From DASYXZ01 sp035946625 (GTDB lineage: Bacteria; Acidobacteriota; Terriglobia; UBA7540), in assembly GCA_035946625.1 (NCBI GenBank), contig DASYZE010000040.1, forward strand, positions 62,001 to 126,000: a DNA stretch of 64,000 nt. Direction: 5' to 3'. Positions 45,237 to 54,487 of the stretch are shown here, piece after piece. The notes beneath the pieces are model-generated. The model ran no database searches, had not been told where the DNA came from, and saw only the letters and a program-made list of their open reading frames with translations. Both the position numbers and the translations under genes were made by a program. Position 1 is the first letter of the stretch. Every line of letters begins with the position of its first letter.

Positions 45237-48200
45237 CTACTTTCTGGCGCGGGCGGTCAAGGTTTTGCCAGACTGGGCCAGGGCGCGCGCCTTGCGTGCT
45301 GCCAGCAGAAAATGCCTCTGGGTGGCGAGCGTCTGCAACGCCTTCAAGCGGGCGCGCGCCAGCGGCGCATCTCCGGCCAGAAACTCAATTTCTCCCTGAG
45401 CCAATCGGGCGTCGAGCTCAATCCCATCCAGCTTGCCGGCCTTGCTCTCGCCCAACACACTTTCGATAGCCCTTTGGGCGGCGGCGGGTTGGTGGGTATA
45501 GGCCAGCAGGCGGGTGGTGGTGATGGCCAGGGGCAGGCGGTTGCCACAATCTTTGGGAGCGAGTTTATTGGCGCGGTCAATTTCTTTTTGCGCTTCATCC
45601 AATTTACCTTGGGCGAGACAGGCGCGGCCGAGCATATCGCGCGATGCGGCCTCGTCGCCCACATCTTTTTCCGCCTGGAATTCATCGGCCGCCGGGCGTG
45701 CCAGTTTCTCCGCCGCCGCGGCCTGGCCGCGCTCGAGGTTCAAGAAAGCCATCTCCAGGCTGCTCACCGCCAGTCCGTGCTTTTCATCCGGGGCCAGGAA
45801 TTCCCGCGCCTCGACGTAGGACTTTTCGGCGCCGGCCAGATCATCCTTGGCCATCAAGACATCGCCCTGGGTAAAAAGCCAGTCGGCGACATCGCTTTTA
45901 TCCCCCACCTCCCTGCCCGCGGCAATGGCCTTCTGGATATCGGCCAGGGCGGATGGCAGGTCGCCCAGTTGAAAGAGAACGCCTCCAATGTTGTAGACCG
46001 CTTTGGCGACCGCGGCCTTGTCTCCCGAGGCTTCGGCGGTCACTCGTGATTTCTCGTAGGTTTCTTTGGCCTTCTCAAAATCGCATCGGCTCTGAAAGAG
46101 AGTGCCCAAATTGTTCTCCGCGTCCAGAATTTCCTTGCTATTGTTAATTTCTGTGGCCACCGCCAGGGACTCCTGATAACTTTTTTGGGCGCCATCCAGG
46201 TTGTCGAGACTCGACTGAAGGTTGCCAATGTTCAGCAGGGCGTCGGCGATGTCTTTCTTTGACCCCACCTGGCGGGCAAGGGCCAGCGCTTGATTGCGCA
46301 GATCAAGCGCCTGGTTGATGTCCCCTTGAGCCTCCGCAATCAGAGAAATTCGGGTGAGGCTTCGCGCTTTCCCCATCAGGTCAGAGACGGCGGTGAAGGC
46401 GTCCAAAGCTTTCTTGCAGGCCGTGGTGGCCTGGGCCGCTTCACTGAGGTTTCCATAGGCCCAACATTGTTCGAGCAGGGCCTGGGCGGCCAGATACCGC
46501 GCCCCTTCCTGATCCGCTTTTTGCACGGCCTTTTCGGTGGCGGCTACGTCGTGTTTGAAGTCAGAAAGGGAATCATCGGCCAGGGCCTCCGCGTAGTCGA
46601 TGCGGGGATCCTGCCCGGAGGGCGGCGGAAGTTTGCGCAGGCTGTCGATGGTTGCCAAAGCGTCGGTTCCCCTGCCGGCGGAGGTTTGCGTTTGCGCCAG
46701 GAGCAAGCCGTATTCGATGTTGTCGGTAACCGTCCAAAGCGAGTGATAGATTTCGATCGCTTGATCCCACTCGGAGAAAATCGCCCGGTAGCGAGCCTCC
46801 ACCAAATTGCGCTGCTCAGGAATTAGTTGGTAGGAGAGGTCGGAGGCGGTCCTGGCCTCCGTCTGGGCTTTCTCGTCGTAGCCCAGATTTTGCAGAGTCT
46901 CCGCCAGGGCGGAGTGGGCCAGCGCGAAGGTGGGATCGAGGTTTACGGCCCGCTCCAGGCCGTCCCTCGCCGAGGTGAGGTCCAGGGCGCGAAGCTTGTC
47001 CAGCGCCTCGGAATAAAGGCGCGTGGCCCCGGGGCTGGCGGGCAGGGAGGCCTTGACCCCCGCTTCCTGGTCCTGGGTGATGGGGGTAGTGGCGAGTTTC
47101 TCCCGCAGTTGCTTGCCCATATGGGAGACCAGCGGGAAAAGATTCGCTTCATCGCCGTCGTCGGCAATTGAAAATGGGGTATTGCGCCCGGACGCATTTT
47201 CCAATTGGAGTTCGACGTGTACCTTGGCGCCGGCGCCGCTGCCTTGGACAGTGTACGAGCCGAACACCAGCGAGTCTGCTCCCAGATTGTCCTGCACGCG
47301 CACCAGCGTGGCTCTGGGCAGAGTGGCCACATCGGTTAAAGAAATATCCTGTTTCATGCGGCTCACGCGGTCCTGGGGAATGGCGCGCAGTTCGCCCCCC
47401 ACCTGCAATTCAGCCGTCAACATCTCCGCAAGAGCGGTGGAGAGGTAATCTTTTTCCGGCTGGCCCGAAGAATTCCTGAAGCCCAGCACTGCGACGGTGG
47501 CGCGATGCTGACGGGGATGGGCGGAAAGGCCGGGCGCGCCGGAAGCTCCTTTTTCCTCCGCGTGCCGGCCGACATAGAGGCGATAGCCGAGCAGGGCGAC
47601 AACCAGGAAAATACCCGCAAGCGCCGCCCCCGCCACGCGGAGCCTTTGGGTTTTCCTTTTTTCCAGCGCCCTTCTTCCCACGGTTGTCGGTTCGCCTTGC
47701 AGGGCCTTCACGATATCGTTGGGATGGGCGAAGCGCTCCGTCGGGTCGCGCTCGAGGCAGCGAAGAATGGTCGCCTCCCACTTGGGATCGAGGCCGGGAA
47801 CATGGGAAAGCGGGGAAGGGGGCGCTTCCTCCAGCCTTTTGACGGCTGTGGCAAACGGCGTATCGGCAATGAAGGGCTGGATTCCGCAAACCATTTCGTA
47901 CATCACCACGCCCAGAGCGTAGATATCCGCGGCGGCGGTGGTTTCCGCGCCTCGCACTTGTTCGGGCGCCATGTAAGCCGGGGTGCCGAGAATTTCTCCG
48001 GAAGAGGAAAGCATGGAGACTCCGGCCTCGCCGGCGGTGGTGCGGCGCGCCAGGCCAAAGTCGGCCACCACCGCCCGCAGGCCTCCTTCCTCTTCGCTCG
48101 ATGGAACCAGAACCACGTTGGCGCTTTTGAAGTCACGGTGAACGATGCCCAGCTTGTGCACGGCGGAAAGGCCCGCCGCCAACTGGCGGACCAGAGGCAG

Positions 48201-48770
48201 CGCCTCTTTCTCCGTCATGCGGCCAACCCGCTTCAGCCGCGCGGCGAGCGATTCGCCGGAAAGTAATTCCATGGTCAGGAACATGATCTCCGGTCCGGCC
48301 GGTGACCGGTGATAGCCCAGGTCGAATACGCGCGACACATTGGGGTGGGTCACTTCTCTGGCGATGCGGATCTCACGCTTGAAACGTTCGATGGCCTGCT
48401 GGTCGCGGGCAATCTCCGGGCGAACGGTTTTCAGCGCCACCCGCTGCCGCAATTCAACATCCTGCGCTTCATAAACCTCGCCCATGCCCCCCTGGCCTAT
48501 GAAACGAACAACCTGATAGCGCGCGGCCACCAACTCTTCCGGCGCAAAAGTAGGGATGCCGGCATGGACTCCGGCGCTTAGCGACGGGGCGAGGCTGTTG
48601 GTCTTTGCGGCGGAGGGTGGAGTGATGGTGCCGCCGGGTGAAAGGGGGGATTGGGAAAGCGGTTTGGTGGACTCGACCGGCGGAGAAGGGGAATCCGCGC
48701 TGCCGCCCTCATCCTCCGGGGCGCCGGGGCGCTTCGAAGCCCGAGATGGGTCGTCTGGGTGGTCCGGCAT
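45237..48770 (-). CDS. Ser/Thr protein kinase with FlgO-like and TPR domains
   Basis: 1177 residues from the ATG at 48770. The first ~80 are Pro/Ser-rich. The kinase domain (~85-350) has IGQGGMGEVY, the Lys in VALKTVR, HRDFKSANV (with Phe and Ser replacing the usual Leu and Pro) and DFGLAR, GTPAYMAPEQ. A membrane helix lies near 375 (VAGAALAGIFLVVALLGY). A domain starting VAVLGFRNSSGQPEKDYLS resembles the FlgO/adenylate-cyclase-associated type. The C-terminal ~600 residues are TPRs (ALLNIGNLQSSLDNLDGAQK and many more). Probably a membrane receptor kinase; ligand unknown. Confidence 0.94.
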   Translation of the reverse strand: MPDHPDDPSRASKRPGAPEDEGGSADSPSPPVESTKPLSQSPLSPGGTITPPSAAKTNSLAPSLSAGVHAGIPTFAPEELVAARYQVVRFIGQGGMGEVYEAQDVELRQRVALKTVRPEIARDQQAIERFKREIRIAREVTHPNVSRVFDLGYHRSPAGPEIMFLTMELLSGESLAARLKRVGRMTEKEALPLVRQLAAGLSAVHKLGIVHRDFKSANVVLVPSSEEEGGLRAVVADFGLARRTTAGEAGVSMLSSSGEILGTPAYMAPEQVRGAETTAAADIYALGVVMYEMVCGIQPFIADTPFATAVKRLEEAPPSPLSHVPGLDPKWEATILRCLERDPTERFAHPNDIVKALQGEPTTVGRRALEKRKTQRLRVAGAALAGIFLVVALLGYRLYVGRHAEEKGASGAPGLSAHPRQHRATVAVLGFRNSSGQPEKDYLSTALAEMLTAELQVGGELRAIPQDRVSRMKQDISLTDVATLPRATLVRVQDNLGADSLVFGSYTVQGSGAGAKVHVELQLENASGRNTPFSIADDGDEANLFPLVSHMGKQLREKLATTPITQDQEAGVKASLPASPGATRLYSEALDKLRALDLTSARDGLERAVNLDPTFALAHSALAETLQNLGYDEKAQTEARTASDLSYQLIPEQRNLVEARYRAIFSEWDQAIEIYHSLWTVTDNIEYGLLLAQTQTSAGRGTDALATIDSLRKLPPPSGQDPRIDYAEALADDSLSDFKHDVAATEKAVQKADQEGARYLAAQALLEQCWAYGNLSEAAQATTACKKALDAFTAVSDLMGKARSLTRISLIAEAQGDINQALDLRNQALALARQVGSKKDIADALLNIGNLQSSLDNLDGAQKSYQESLAVATEINNSKEILDAENNLGTLFQSRCDFEKAKETYEKSRVTAEASGDKAAVAKAVYNIGGVLFQLGDLPSALADIQKAIAAGREVGDKSDVADWLFTQGDVLMAKDDLAGAEKSYVEAREFLAPDEKHGLAVSSLEMAFLNLERGQAAAAEKLARPAADEFQAEKDVGDEAASRDMLGRACLAQGKLDEAQKEIDRANKLAPKDCGNRLPLAITTTRLLAYTHQPAAAQRAIESVLGESKAGKLDGIELDARLAQGEIEFLAGDAPLARARLKALQTLATQRHFLLAARKARALAQSGKTLTARARK
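48550..48580. repeat. Palindromic repeat in the N-terminal linker of the TPR kinase
   Basis: GCCGG (48558-48562) pairs with CCGGC (48571-48575) within a GTAGGGATGCCGGCATGGAC context typical of dispersed REPs. In frame it encodes SAGVHAGIPT. Confidence 0.5.
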
Positions 48771-48875
48771 AAGCAACGGCCATGGATGAGCGGAAGGGCC
48801 GGCGTGGTTATTCGCCTCCCCGGGCCACTATTTTCACGTGGAACGAACACGCCCGTCAATGGCGATGGGCGCTCG

Positions 48876-48964
48876 GTGGCGACTCATTTTGATTTAGTAG
48901 AGCCGGGCTTAAGCCCGGCATGTGCCGCCCTGAAGGGCGGCGCTACGTCAAAATGCGTCACCAC
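48876..48964. mobile_element. 89-bp MITE-like element
   Basis: The ends GTGGCGACTCATTTTGA (48876-48892) and 48948-48964 are inverted repeats with 15 of 17 matches. Between them sit two palindromes, GCCGGGCTTAAGCCCGGC and GCCGCCCTGAAGGGCGGC. No coding capacity. It lies in the 240-base gap between the TPR kinase and the tail-fibre-like gene. Confidence 0.65.
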
Positions 48965-49011
48965 CGGGTGCTCGGGACCGCGCATCAAGTTGCGGAAGCG
49001 TGTTGGTTCAT

Positions 49012-51330
49012 CTAGCGCGCGGCCTGGGTGGAAACCTCGTGCTCCACCCGAACAATACTCTTTTCCGGTGGCGCGCCAAAAAGTTCGGGATGCAGGTAAT
49101 AGCCCTGTTCGCGCGCGGGTTTTTCCGTCTCCACCGGGATGCGATGGGCGTTGGCCCAGGCGTCCTGGCGAATTCCGGTGACTTGCCAGGAAATTTTCAG
49201 GCCCGGCTTGCCCCCGGCAATCCTGAATTGATGGTGCGCAACTTCGTCGGCTATGTAGACGGGCGCATAGCCTCCGATGCAGGTGAGTTGATAACGGAAG
49301 TCTCGGTTCAGCGCCTCAAACCAGTCCGGCAATTGCACCACGGCCTCGCCGTGGTCGTCCAGAGTGACCACGCCATCATAGATATTTTTCATGTCGGGGG
49401 ACTCGACAAACGAGTGATAGAGGAATTTGCGAGCCGGGTCCAGGGGATGATCGATTTTAAACGAGCCGCCCGACTTTGAAAGGTTGCCCACAATCTGAAC
49501 GTTGCCGTCAAAGTGCCCGGCATATCCGGAGGTGCTTCGCCCCCAGATCCCGAAAGCCGTGCTGCCATTTTCCGCTTCGCCATAAACGCCGGTGCCCTCC
49601 GCGCCGTCAGCCAGCCCGCTGAGGCCGATATTGGCCGAGGTCGCGTCCGTGGCTTGACCGCTGAGCGCCGTGGCTCCGCTGGCCGAAGAAGCGACGCTCA
49701 CATTTCCTGTCACACTCTGATTGCCGTTCAGGCTGTTGCCAATGTCCAACCGCGCGTAATTCGCCGCTGTGACTCCGCCCAGGGTGAGAGCGTTGGTAGC
49801 GCTGCTCACCACACCGGTCACATTGGCGCCGGTCAGGCTGGTGAGACCCGATCCGTTGCCGGAAAGCGTGCCCGCGATGGTGATGTTCCCACTGGCGTTG
49901 ATGTTGCCCGCCACATCGAGCTTTGCCGCGGGCGTGGTGGTCCCGATGCCGACGTTGCCGGTGGAGGAAATGCGCATTCGCTCGGCCTGGCCCAGGCCGT
50001 TGGCCCGCGTATCAAAGATCAATGCCGACCCATAGTCGCCCTGGGTGCTATTTTCCTTCACTCCCCGGATGCCGGCGAATCCCGCCGCCTGCGACGTTCC
50101 GTTGAAGTATCCGGCAAATCCTATTCCGCCGCCGGTGCCCGCCCCGGCCGATGTACTATCAAACGAAAAAATATTATAGCGGGCATCTTGATCCTGCGTG
50201 TCCGCGCCCATAACTTCCAAGCTGGCTCCGGGGTTGGTGACCCCGATGCCCACGCTGCCAGTGGAAGTGATTCTCATCCTCTCGGTCTGGTTGCCGCCGT
50301 TGGCGCGCGTGTCAAAGATCATGGCGGTGGCGTAATCACCCTGCGTGTTATTTTCCTTGACCCCCCGGATGTTGGCGAAGCCCGCCTTAAGGCTCGTCCC
50401 ACTATAATATCCGGAGAAAAGTATTCCGCCGCCCGTGCCCGCCGCGGCCGGAGTGCTGTCGCCTAAAATAAAATTGAACCGGGCGTCGGAATCCGATGAC
50501 GTGGGCCCAAAGATGTGCAGCCGGGCCTGCGGCGTGGTGGTTCCGAAACCCAGGTTGCCATTGAATTGAACCAGATTTGCACTCTCGAGGTTGCACGCGG
50601 TGGTGAACAGCGCGATGGAATTGGCTGTGGCGTTGCCGTCGCTGGTCACGCTACTGCACGCCGTCATGGGCGACTGGTTGGAGGTCTGGCTTATCCGGGT
50701 TTTGCCGCTCGAACCGTCTTGCGCTGTGTTGGTCCCGGTCGCCGAGGCAGCAGTCGTTGAGGTCGTGCCCTTGTGCGTGTCGGAGAGCATGTAAGCGGAG
50801 GCGGGCTTGCCGCCCAACGTCTCCGCATCGCCGGCTTTGAGCGCGTAGGGCACGCTCACCAGGAGCACGCGCGGTTGCTGTTCGGCTTCCGATCCCACCT
50901 GAATGCCGAGCCAGCGCACTTCGCCGGACGTGAACAGATCTACTGGCAGTCCCTCGGTGTGCATGGCGCCCAGCAGGGCGGTGTAGCGGCCCAGTTCATC
51001 GGCCTGCACGGTTTGGGTTTCAAACCAGAGCGGGCTGCCGCCGGATTCTATGTTGTAAAGCGAGAAGGTGACGTCGATCACTCCCGTCAAGGGCTGGCCG
51101 AGAGAATCATGCAGCACCCCGCTGAACTTCATCAAGCGAGGCACCGCCGTCGGGGTGCCGACCATAACATTTGAGCCGGCCCCCGGCCCCTCCGGTTGCA
51201 CCGCGAAGGATGCGGATGGGGAAGCATCAGCCGGGCGAATGGGGGTTGGCCGTCGAGTTTGGCCAAACCCACCAACTGCAAACAGCCAAAATACACTGAC
51301 AACCAGTATGGAACGGCTGACAGAATTCAT
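49012..51330 (-). CDS. Secreted tail-fibre-like protein with C-terminal collar region
   Basis: 772 residues with a signal peptide (ILVVSVFWLFAVGGFG). A beta-rich N-terminal domain (FSGVLHDSLGQPLTGVIDV, LLVSVPYALKAGDAETLGG) is followed by fibre-like repeats with the ladder motif VGIGTTTPAAKLDVAGN and two long copies of GTGGGI-FAGY-GIRGVKEN type. The C-terminus (KIDHPLDPARKFLYHSFVES) matches a collar/fibre-end domain seen in many Acidobacteriota secreted proteins. No phage genes are nearby, so it is taken as a host surface protein. Confidence 0.85.
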   Translation of the reverse strand: MNSVSRSILVVSVFWLFAVGGFGQTRRPTPIRPADASPSASFAVQPEGPGAGSNVMVGTPTAVPRLMKFSGVLHDSLGQPLTGVIDVTFSLYNIESGGSPLWFETQTVQADELGRYTALLGAMHTEGLPVDLFTSGEVRWLGIQVGSEAEQQPRVLLVSVPYALKAGDAETLGGKPASAYMLSDTHKGTTSTTAASATGTNTAQDGSSGKTRISQTSNQSPMTACSSVTSDGNATANSIALFTTACNLESANLVQFNGNLGFGTTTPQARLHIFGPTSSDSDARFNFILGDSTPAAAGTGGGILFSGYYSGTSLKAGFANIRGVKENNTQGDYATAMIFDTRANGGNQTERMRITSTGSVGIGVTNPGASLEVMGADTQDQDARYNIFSFDSTSAGAGTGGGIGFAGYFNGTSQAAGFAGIRGVKENSTQGDYGSALIFDTRANGLGQAERMRISSTGNVGIGTTTPAAKLDVAGNINASGNITIAGTLSGNGSGLTSLTGANVTGVVSSATNALTLGGVTAANYARLDIGNSLNGNQSVTGNVSVASSASGATALSGQATDATSANIGLSGLADGAEGTGVYGEAENGSTAFGIWGRSTSGYAGHFDGNVQIVGNLSKSGGSFKIDHPLDPARKFLYHSFVESPDMKNIYDGVVTLDDHGEAVVQLPDWFEALNRDFRYQLTCIGGYAPVYIADEVAHHQFRIAGGKPGLKISWQVTGIRQDAWANAHRIPVETEKPAREQGYYLHPELFGAPPEKSIVRVEHEVSTQAAR

Positions 51331-51758
51331 CGCGTCACCTCCGAATAGTTATTCACGCCCACTCAAAGAAAGACAACTGAACGTAATTATTTTTGAAGCC
51401 CGTTTTCTCCACAGCTTACACGAGTTCAGGGATGCCAGAGCAGATTTTATTCCGGGGTTGGATCCAGGGCCTGACGTTGTTTCTTTCAAAAATCTTCGCC
51501 TTACTGTGGCCCGGGATGCCGCCCTGAAGGGCAGCTCTACCTCTCCAGGATAAATCCGTTCTATGCCACCCATAAAAATTTCAAATTGTACAGAACGGAG
51601 AGCGGGGAGTAGTCTTCATACTGAGCCAAGGTATCGCCGGGTGGGAGTGTCCCCGAATCCGGGCCGGCAGATTTTCTTTGCGGGCGGGATGAGGTTGGCC
51701 TCGAATTTCCGGAGTCAGGCGGAATCGCCGGCAGGGGGCGATGGGCGGGAGGTACGCG
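51331..51758. other. Intergenic region between divergent genes
   Basis: A palindrome GCCCTGAAGGGC (51521-51532) of the family seen at 48876-48964 is present. Upstream of the GHMP kinase GGGAGGT marks the ribosome site. No gene is recognised; promoter boxes are not clear. Confidence 0.5.
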
Positions 51759-52835
51759 ATGGAAAAACAAACGATTTCAGTGCGGATTCCGGCCACGGTG
51801 GGCAATTTCGGCGGCACGGCGGACTTCGGCACCCTGGCGCTGGACGCCTCGCTGAATGTGAAGGTGATCCGGCGGCGTGATGGGCAAGTGGGCGTCCGCT
51901 ATTTTGGCGAGAATGGCGAGCGAGTGCCGCGCGACCGGACCAACCTGGTGGTGCGCGCGATGGAAGCGGCCCTCCATTTGAAGAAAGTGGAGTTCACCGG
52001 CGCCGACCTGGAGATTTACAGCTCCGTCCCGGTGGCGGTAGGCCTGGGATCGAGCACGGCGGCGGTGCTGGCCGGATTGATTTCCGCCAACCTTTTATAC
52101 CGGCTGGGACTGGATGAGAAATCCATTTTCGAGCTGGCCGATTTATTCGAGCATCGCGCCGGCAATCTGCGCGCGGCGTGGCTGGGCGGTTTTGTGGCCA
52201 GCTTGGAAGACGGCTCCAAGCGCGGCCAGAGCGCGGAAGGCCGCGACCCGGCTGTGTATCAAAGGACCGTGGTTCCTGCAAATCTTGTCTTGAGCGTAGT
52301 CGTCCCAATGACTTCAATGGTTTCGGGCCTTCGGCGCGCCGACGGACGAAAACCGGCGCGCTCCGCGCCGCGCGCGCCCGGCAAAACTGCGGGTCGCAAT
52401 TCGCGATCCGCGGCGGTTGACGCCGAAGGCAAAGAAAACGTAATCCAACTGCACCGCGCCGCGGCGCTCTCCGAGTTTTTCGCCCATCAGGGCGGCGCCA
52501 TTCCGTTTGATCTTGAAACAACACTTCCGCCCACCTGCGAAAAAAAGGTGGCGGGGATCGAGGAGGCTCTCCAGGTGCGCACCCCCGGATTGCTCTCCGT
52601 GTTTTTATGCGGATCGGGGCCGGCCGTGGGCGTGTTCGGCGGGGAAAATACGGACCAGGCCGTGGAGGCCGTCCGCGAGGCCTTCGCGCGACACAAAGTT
52701 GCCTCCCGGTGCTTTGAGTTCCGCCCCACCAACACGGGCGCGCTCGATTGGAACAGCCCCTACGGAGATATGGCCTTGTCCTCGGGCCGCGGTCTGAGCC
52801 GCTCACTTCCCAAAACTATTTCCCTTCCCGTATAG
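51759..52835 (+). CDS. GHMP kinase, homoserine-kinase-like
   Basis: 358 residues from the ATG at 51759. Motif 1 is RIPATVGNFGGTADFGTLAL. The GHMP ATP loop is PVAVGLGSSTAAVLAG (~88-103). Motif 3 is LSVFLCGSGPAVGVFG near 285. The layout fits homoserine kinase (ThrB) best, although the usual substrate-binding motif reads EHRAGNLRAAWLGGFVAS, so another GHMP substrate is possible. A ~50-residue Arg/Ala-rich stretch (RADGRKPARSAPRAPGKTAG) interrupts the second half and looks inserted. It stands alone. Confidence 0.82.
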   Translation: MEKQTISVRIPATVGNFGGTADFGTLALDASLNVKVIRRRDGQVGVRYFGENGERVPRDRTNLVVRAMEAALHLKKVEFTGADLEIYSSVPVAVGLGSSTAAVLAGLISANLLYRLGLDEKSIFELADLFEHRAGNLRAAWLGGFVASLEDGSKRGQSAEGRDPAVYQRTVVPANLVLSVVVPMTSMVSGLRRADGRKPARSAPRAPGKTAGRNSRSAAVDAEGKENVIQLHRAAALSEFFAHQGGAIPFDLETTLPPTCEKKVAGIEEALQVRTPGLLSVFLCGSGPAVGVFGGENTDQAVEAVREAFARHKVASRCFEFRPTNTGALDWNSPYGDMALSSGRGLSRSLPKTISLPV

Positions 52836-53188
52836 AGTTTGGAAAAACTTTGCCGCCATTATCCCGCCCATGGACCAGTTCAGGGTGCGGACATGCCCGC
52901 GAAAGGGTGAATCCACGCCCGTAACCCATTGGAAATGCCCCGACGAAGGACTGGATTCCTCCCGCAGGCGCGGGACGGGAATGCCGCAGACCGCAGCAGC
53001 GGCTGTCCTGCGCTACGAGTGCCGGCCCGCCGTACCCGCTCGAACAACTTCGCGGGATGGAGTGAGTGAGGTTTTCATTTTCGTTTTCATACTCCCTCTC
53101 TACTACCTTTGGAAAACCGGAACAGGGAAAAGGAACGCTGTCAGGCGCCGTTTCCGGGACGCGCCGGGCTCCCCTGCCAAAATATGCC
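52836..53188. other. Intergenic region with remnant of a toxin-antitoxin promoter and antitoxin start
   Basis: Apart from the remnant at 53039-53127 no gene is recognised here. The first 200 bases hold no repeat or ORF that I can support. Confidence 0.5.
53039..53127. repeat. Left copy of an ~88-bp direct repeat: dead 5' end of a CopG-type antitoxin gene
   Basis: It matches 59892-59980 at more than 85 % identity in the same orientation. On the reverse strand it would encode MKTKMKTSLTPSREVV, as in the antitoxin at 59689-59943, but the -10 box is degraded (TAGAGA instead of TATAAT) and the frame is not continued. Confidence 0.85.
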
Positions 53189-53218
53189 TTGACACGTATA
53201 TGCCCGGTAGAGTATATT
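53189..53218 (+). promoter_or_regulatory. Sigma-70 promoter of the ArsR-VOC operon
   Basis: TTGACA (53189-53194) and TATATT (53213-53218) are 18 bases apart. Transcription would begin near 53225, on top of the GTG start codon. Two GTATAT half-motifs lie in the spacer and -10 and may bind the ArsR protein (inference). Confidence 0.65.
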
Positions 53219-53224
53219 AAGGGA

Positions 53225-53602
53225 GTGGAATCGGTGTTCGAAATTATTGCGGAGCCGAATCGCCGCGCGATCTTGAGCCTGCTGGTCTCGTCACAACGGT
53301 CGGTGGGAGAGATCGAGCGGCAGCTTCATATGCCGCAGCCGACCGTCTCCAAGCACCTGCGCGTGCTGCGCGAGGCCGGCTTCGTGGAATCCATGGTGGA
53401 CGCACAGCGCCGCCTCTACCGGCTGAACCCTGAACCGCTTCACGAGGTGGATGCCTGGCTGGCTCAGTTCCGTCGGTTCTGGTCCGCCCACGTGGATGCT
53501 CTCGAACGCCACCTCGACCGTATGGAACGAATAACACGGACGAAAAAGGCAACACGAACGAAAAGGAAAAAAGTTGTGACGCGGCTCCAACCGCGAACTT
53601 GA
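53225..53602 (+). CDS. ArsR-family transcriptional repressor
   Basis: About 125 residues from the GTG at 53225; a second GTG at 53234 is possible. The winged helix is typical: FEIIAEPNRRAILSLL, SVGEIERQLHMPQPTVSKHL, then VDAQRRLYRLNPEPLHEVDAW. No metal-binding Cys pair is seen, placing it with the ArsR proteins that pair with VOC or AHSA1 genes. The C-terminal tail is rich in Lys/Arg/Thr. The VOC gene begins 15 bases downstream. A fragment of a second copy (AQRRDYRLKPEP) lies at 54089-54161. Confidence 0.9.
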   Translation: MESVFEIIAEPNRRAILSLLVSSQRSVGEIERQLHMPQPTVSKHLRVLREAGFVESMVDAQRRLYRLNPEPLHEVDAWLAQFRRFWSAHVDALERHLDRMERITRTKKATRTKRKKVVTRLQPRT

Positions 53603-53617
53603 CAAAGGAGAAACGAA

Positions 53618-54016
53618 ATGAAAATCAAACTGAGCAGCGTGTACGTGGATGACCAGGAGAAGGCCCTGCGTTTTTATACCGAAGTGCTGGGCTTCGTGAA
53701 GAAGGCGGACTTCAGTAACGGCCCCTATCGCTGGCTGACCGTGGCCTCACCCGAGGATCCGGACGGCACGGAGCTGCAACTGGCGCTCAACAACAACCCC
53801 GCGGCCAAAGCCTACCAGCAGGCCCTGTTCCAGCAAAACCAGCCCGCCGCCATGTTCTTCACCGACAACGTGCAGGCCGATTACGAGCGCATGAAAGCGC
53901 GCGGCGCCGAGTTCACCATGCCGCCCAAGGACGTGACCGCCTCCAAGATCGCCATGCTGAAGGACACTTGCGGCAATCTCATTCAGGTCACGCAATTGAT
54001 GGCTTGGAAGGGCTGA
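53618..54016 (+). CDS. VOC (glyoxalase/bleomycin-resistance fold) family protein
   Basis: 132 residues in two beta-alpha-beta-beta-beta halves: LSSVYVDDQEKALRFYTEVL and AAMFFTDNVQADYERMKARG. A possible metal-ligand Glu is in DGTELQLAL. The ribosome site AAAGGAG precedes the ATG. It is paired with the upstream ArsR regulator. Its last ~20 codons and the bases after its stop recur at 54992-55075, beyond a toxin-antitoxin block. Substrate unknown. Confidence 0.92.
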   Translation: MKIKLSSVYVDDQEKALRFYTEVLGFVKKADFSNGPYRWLTVASPEDPDGTELQLALNNNPAAKAYQQALFQQNQPAAMFFTDNVQADYERMKARGAEFTMPPKDVTASKIAMLKDTCGNLIQVTQLMAWKG

Positions 54017-54088
54017 CGTTTGGCAACATTGCCGCCGTCGTGCGCATAGTCGCGAGCTGAGGGCGCGCGGGTCCCCGAGATCGTGCTC

Positions 54089-54161
54089 GATGGAGGCACA
54101 GCGCCGTGACTACCGACTGAAGCCAGAGCCAGTTCAGCAGGTGGGTGCATGGCCGGCTCAG
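54089..54161 (+). pseudogene. Fragment of a second ArsR gene
   Basis: MEAQRRDYRLKPEPVQQVGA then WPAQ closely matches VDAQRRLYRLNPEPLHEVDAW of the intact ArsR. Nothing before or after it is preserved; the BrnT gene begins at 54197. Confidence 0.75.
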
Positions 54162-54196
54162 GAAAAATGCGAAACCTCAGGCGGGAAGGCGGGGCC

Positions 54197-54487
54197 ATGG
54201 ACAAGGAAACTGTTTTTCGTTGGCATCCCAAGAAAGAACGCTCAAATCTACGCAAGCACGGTGTCACGTTTGAAGAGGCCGCCTCGGTTTTTCGGGATGC
54301 CCTCTCCCTTACCATCACCGACCCGCTGCACTCGGACGAGGAGGATCGATTGGTGACCATTGGGCAGTCTGCCGGGAACAAAACTTTGGTCGTGGTACAC
54401 TTGGAAGTCGGCGACGAGATTCGAATCATAAGCGCCAGAACTGCCACACCGAGTGAACGGAGGAACTATGAGGAAGGCACGCGCTAA
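54197..54487 (+). CDS. brnT: BrnT-family ribonuclease toxin
   Basis: 96 residues from the ATG at 54197. The BrnT fold (RelE-like) is clear: FRWHPKKERSNLRKHGVTFE, EAASVFRDALSLTI, RLVTIGQSAGNKTLVVVH and IRIISARTATPSERRNYEE. It cleaves RNA in characterised systems. The putative antitoxin gene overlaps its 3' end by 20 bases. It lies within the decayed second copy of the ArsR-VOC operon. Confidence 0.92.
   Translation: MDKETVFRWHPKKERSNLRKHGVTFEEAASVFRDALSLTITDPLHSDEEDRLVTIGQSAGNKTLVVVHLEVGDEIRIISARTATPSERRNYEEGTR

Noticed and set aside
49012..51330. Tail-fibre-like protein as evidence of a prophage
   Set aside because: No capsid, terminase, portal or integrase gene is nearby, and the protein has a signal peptide.
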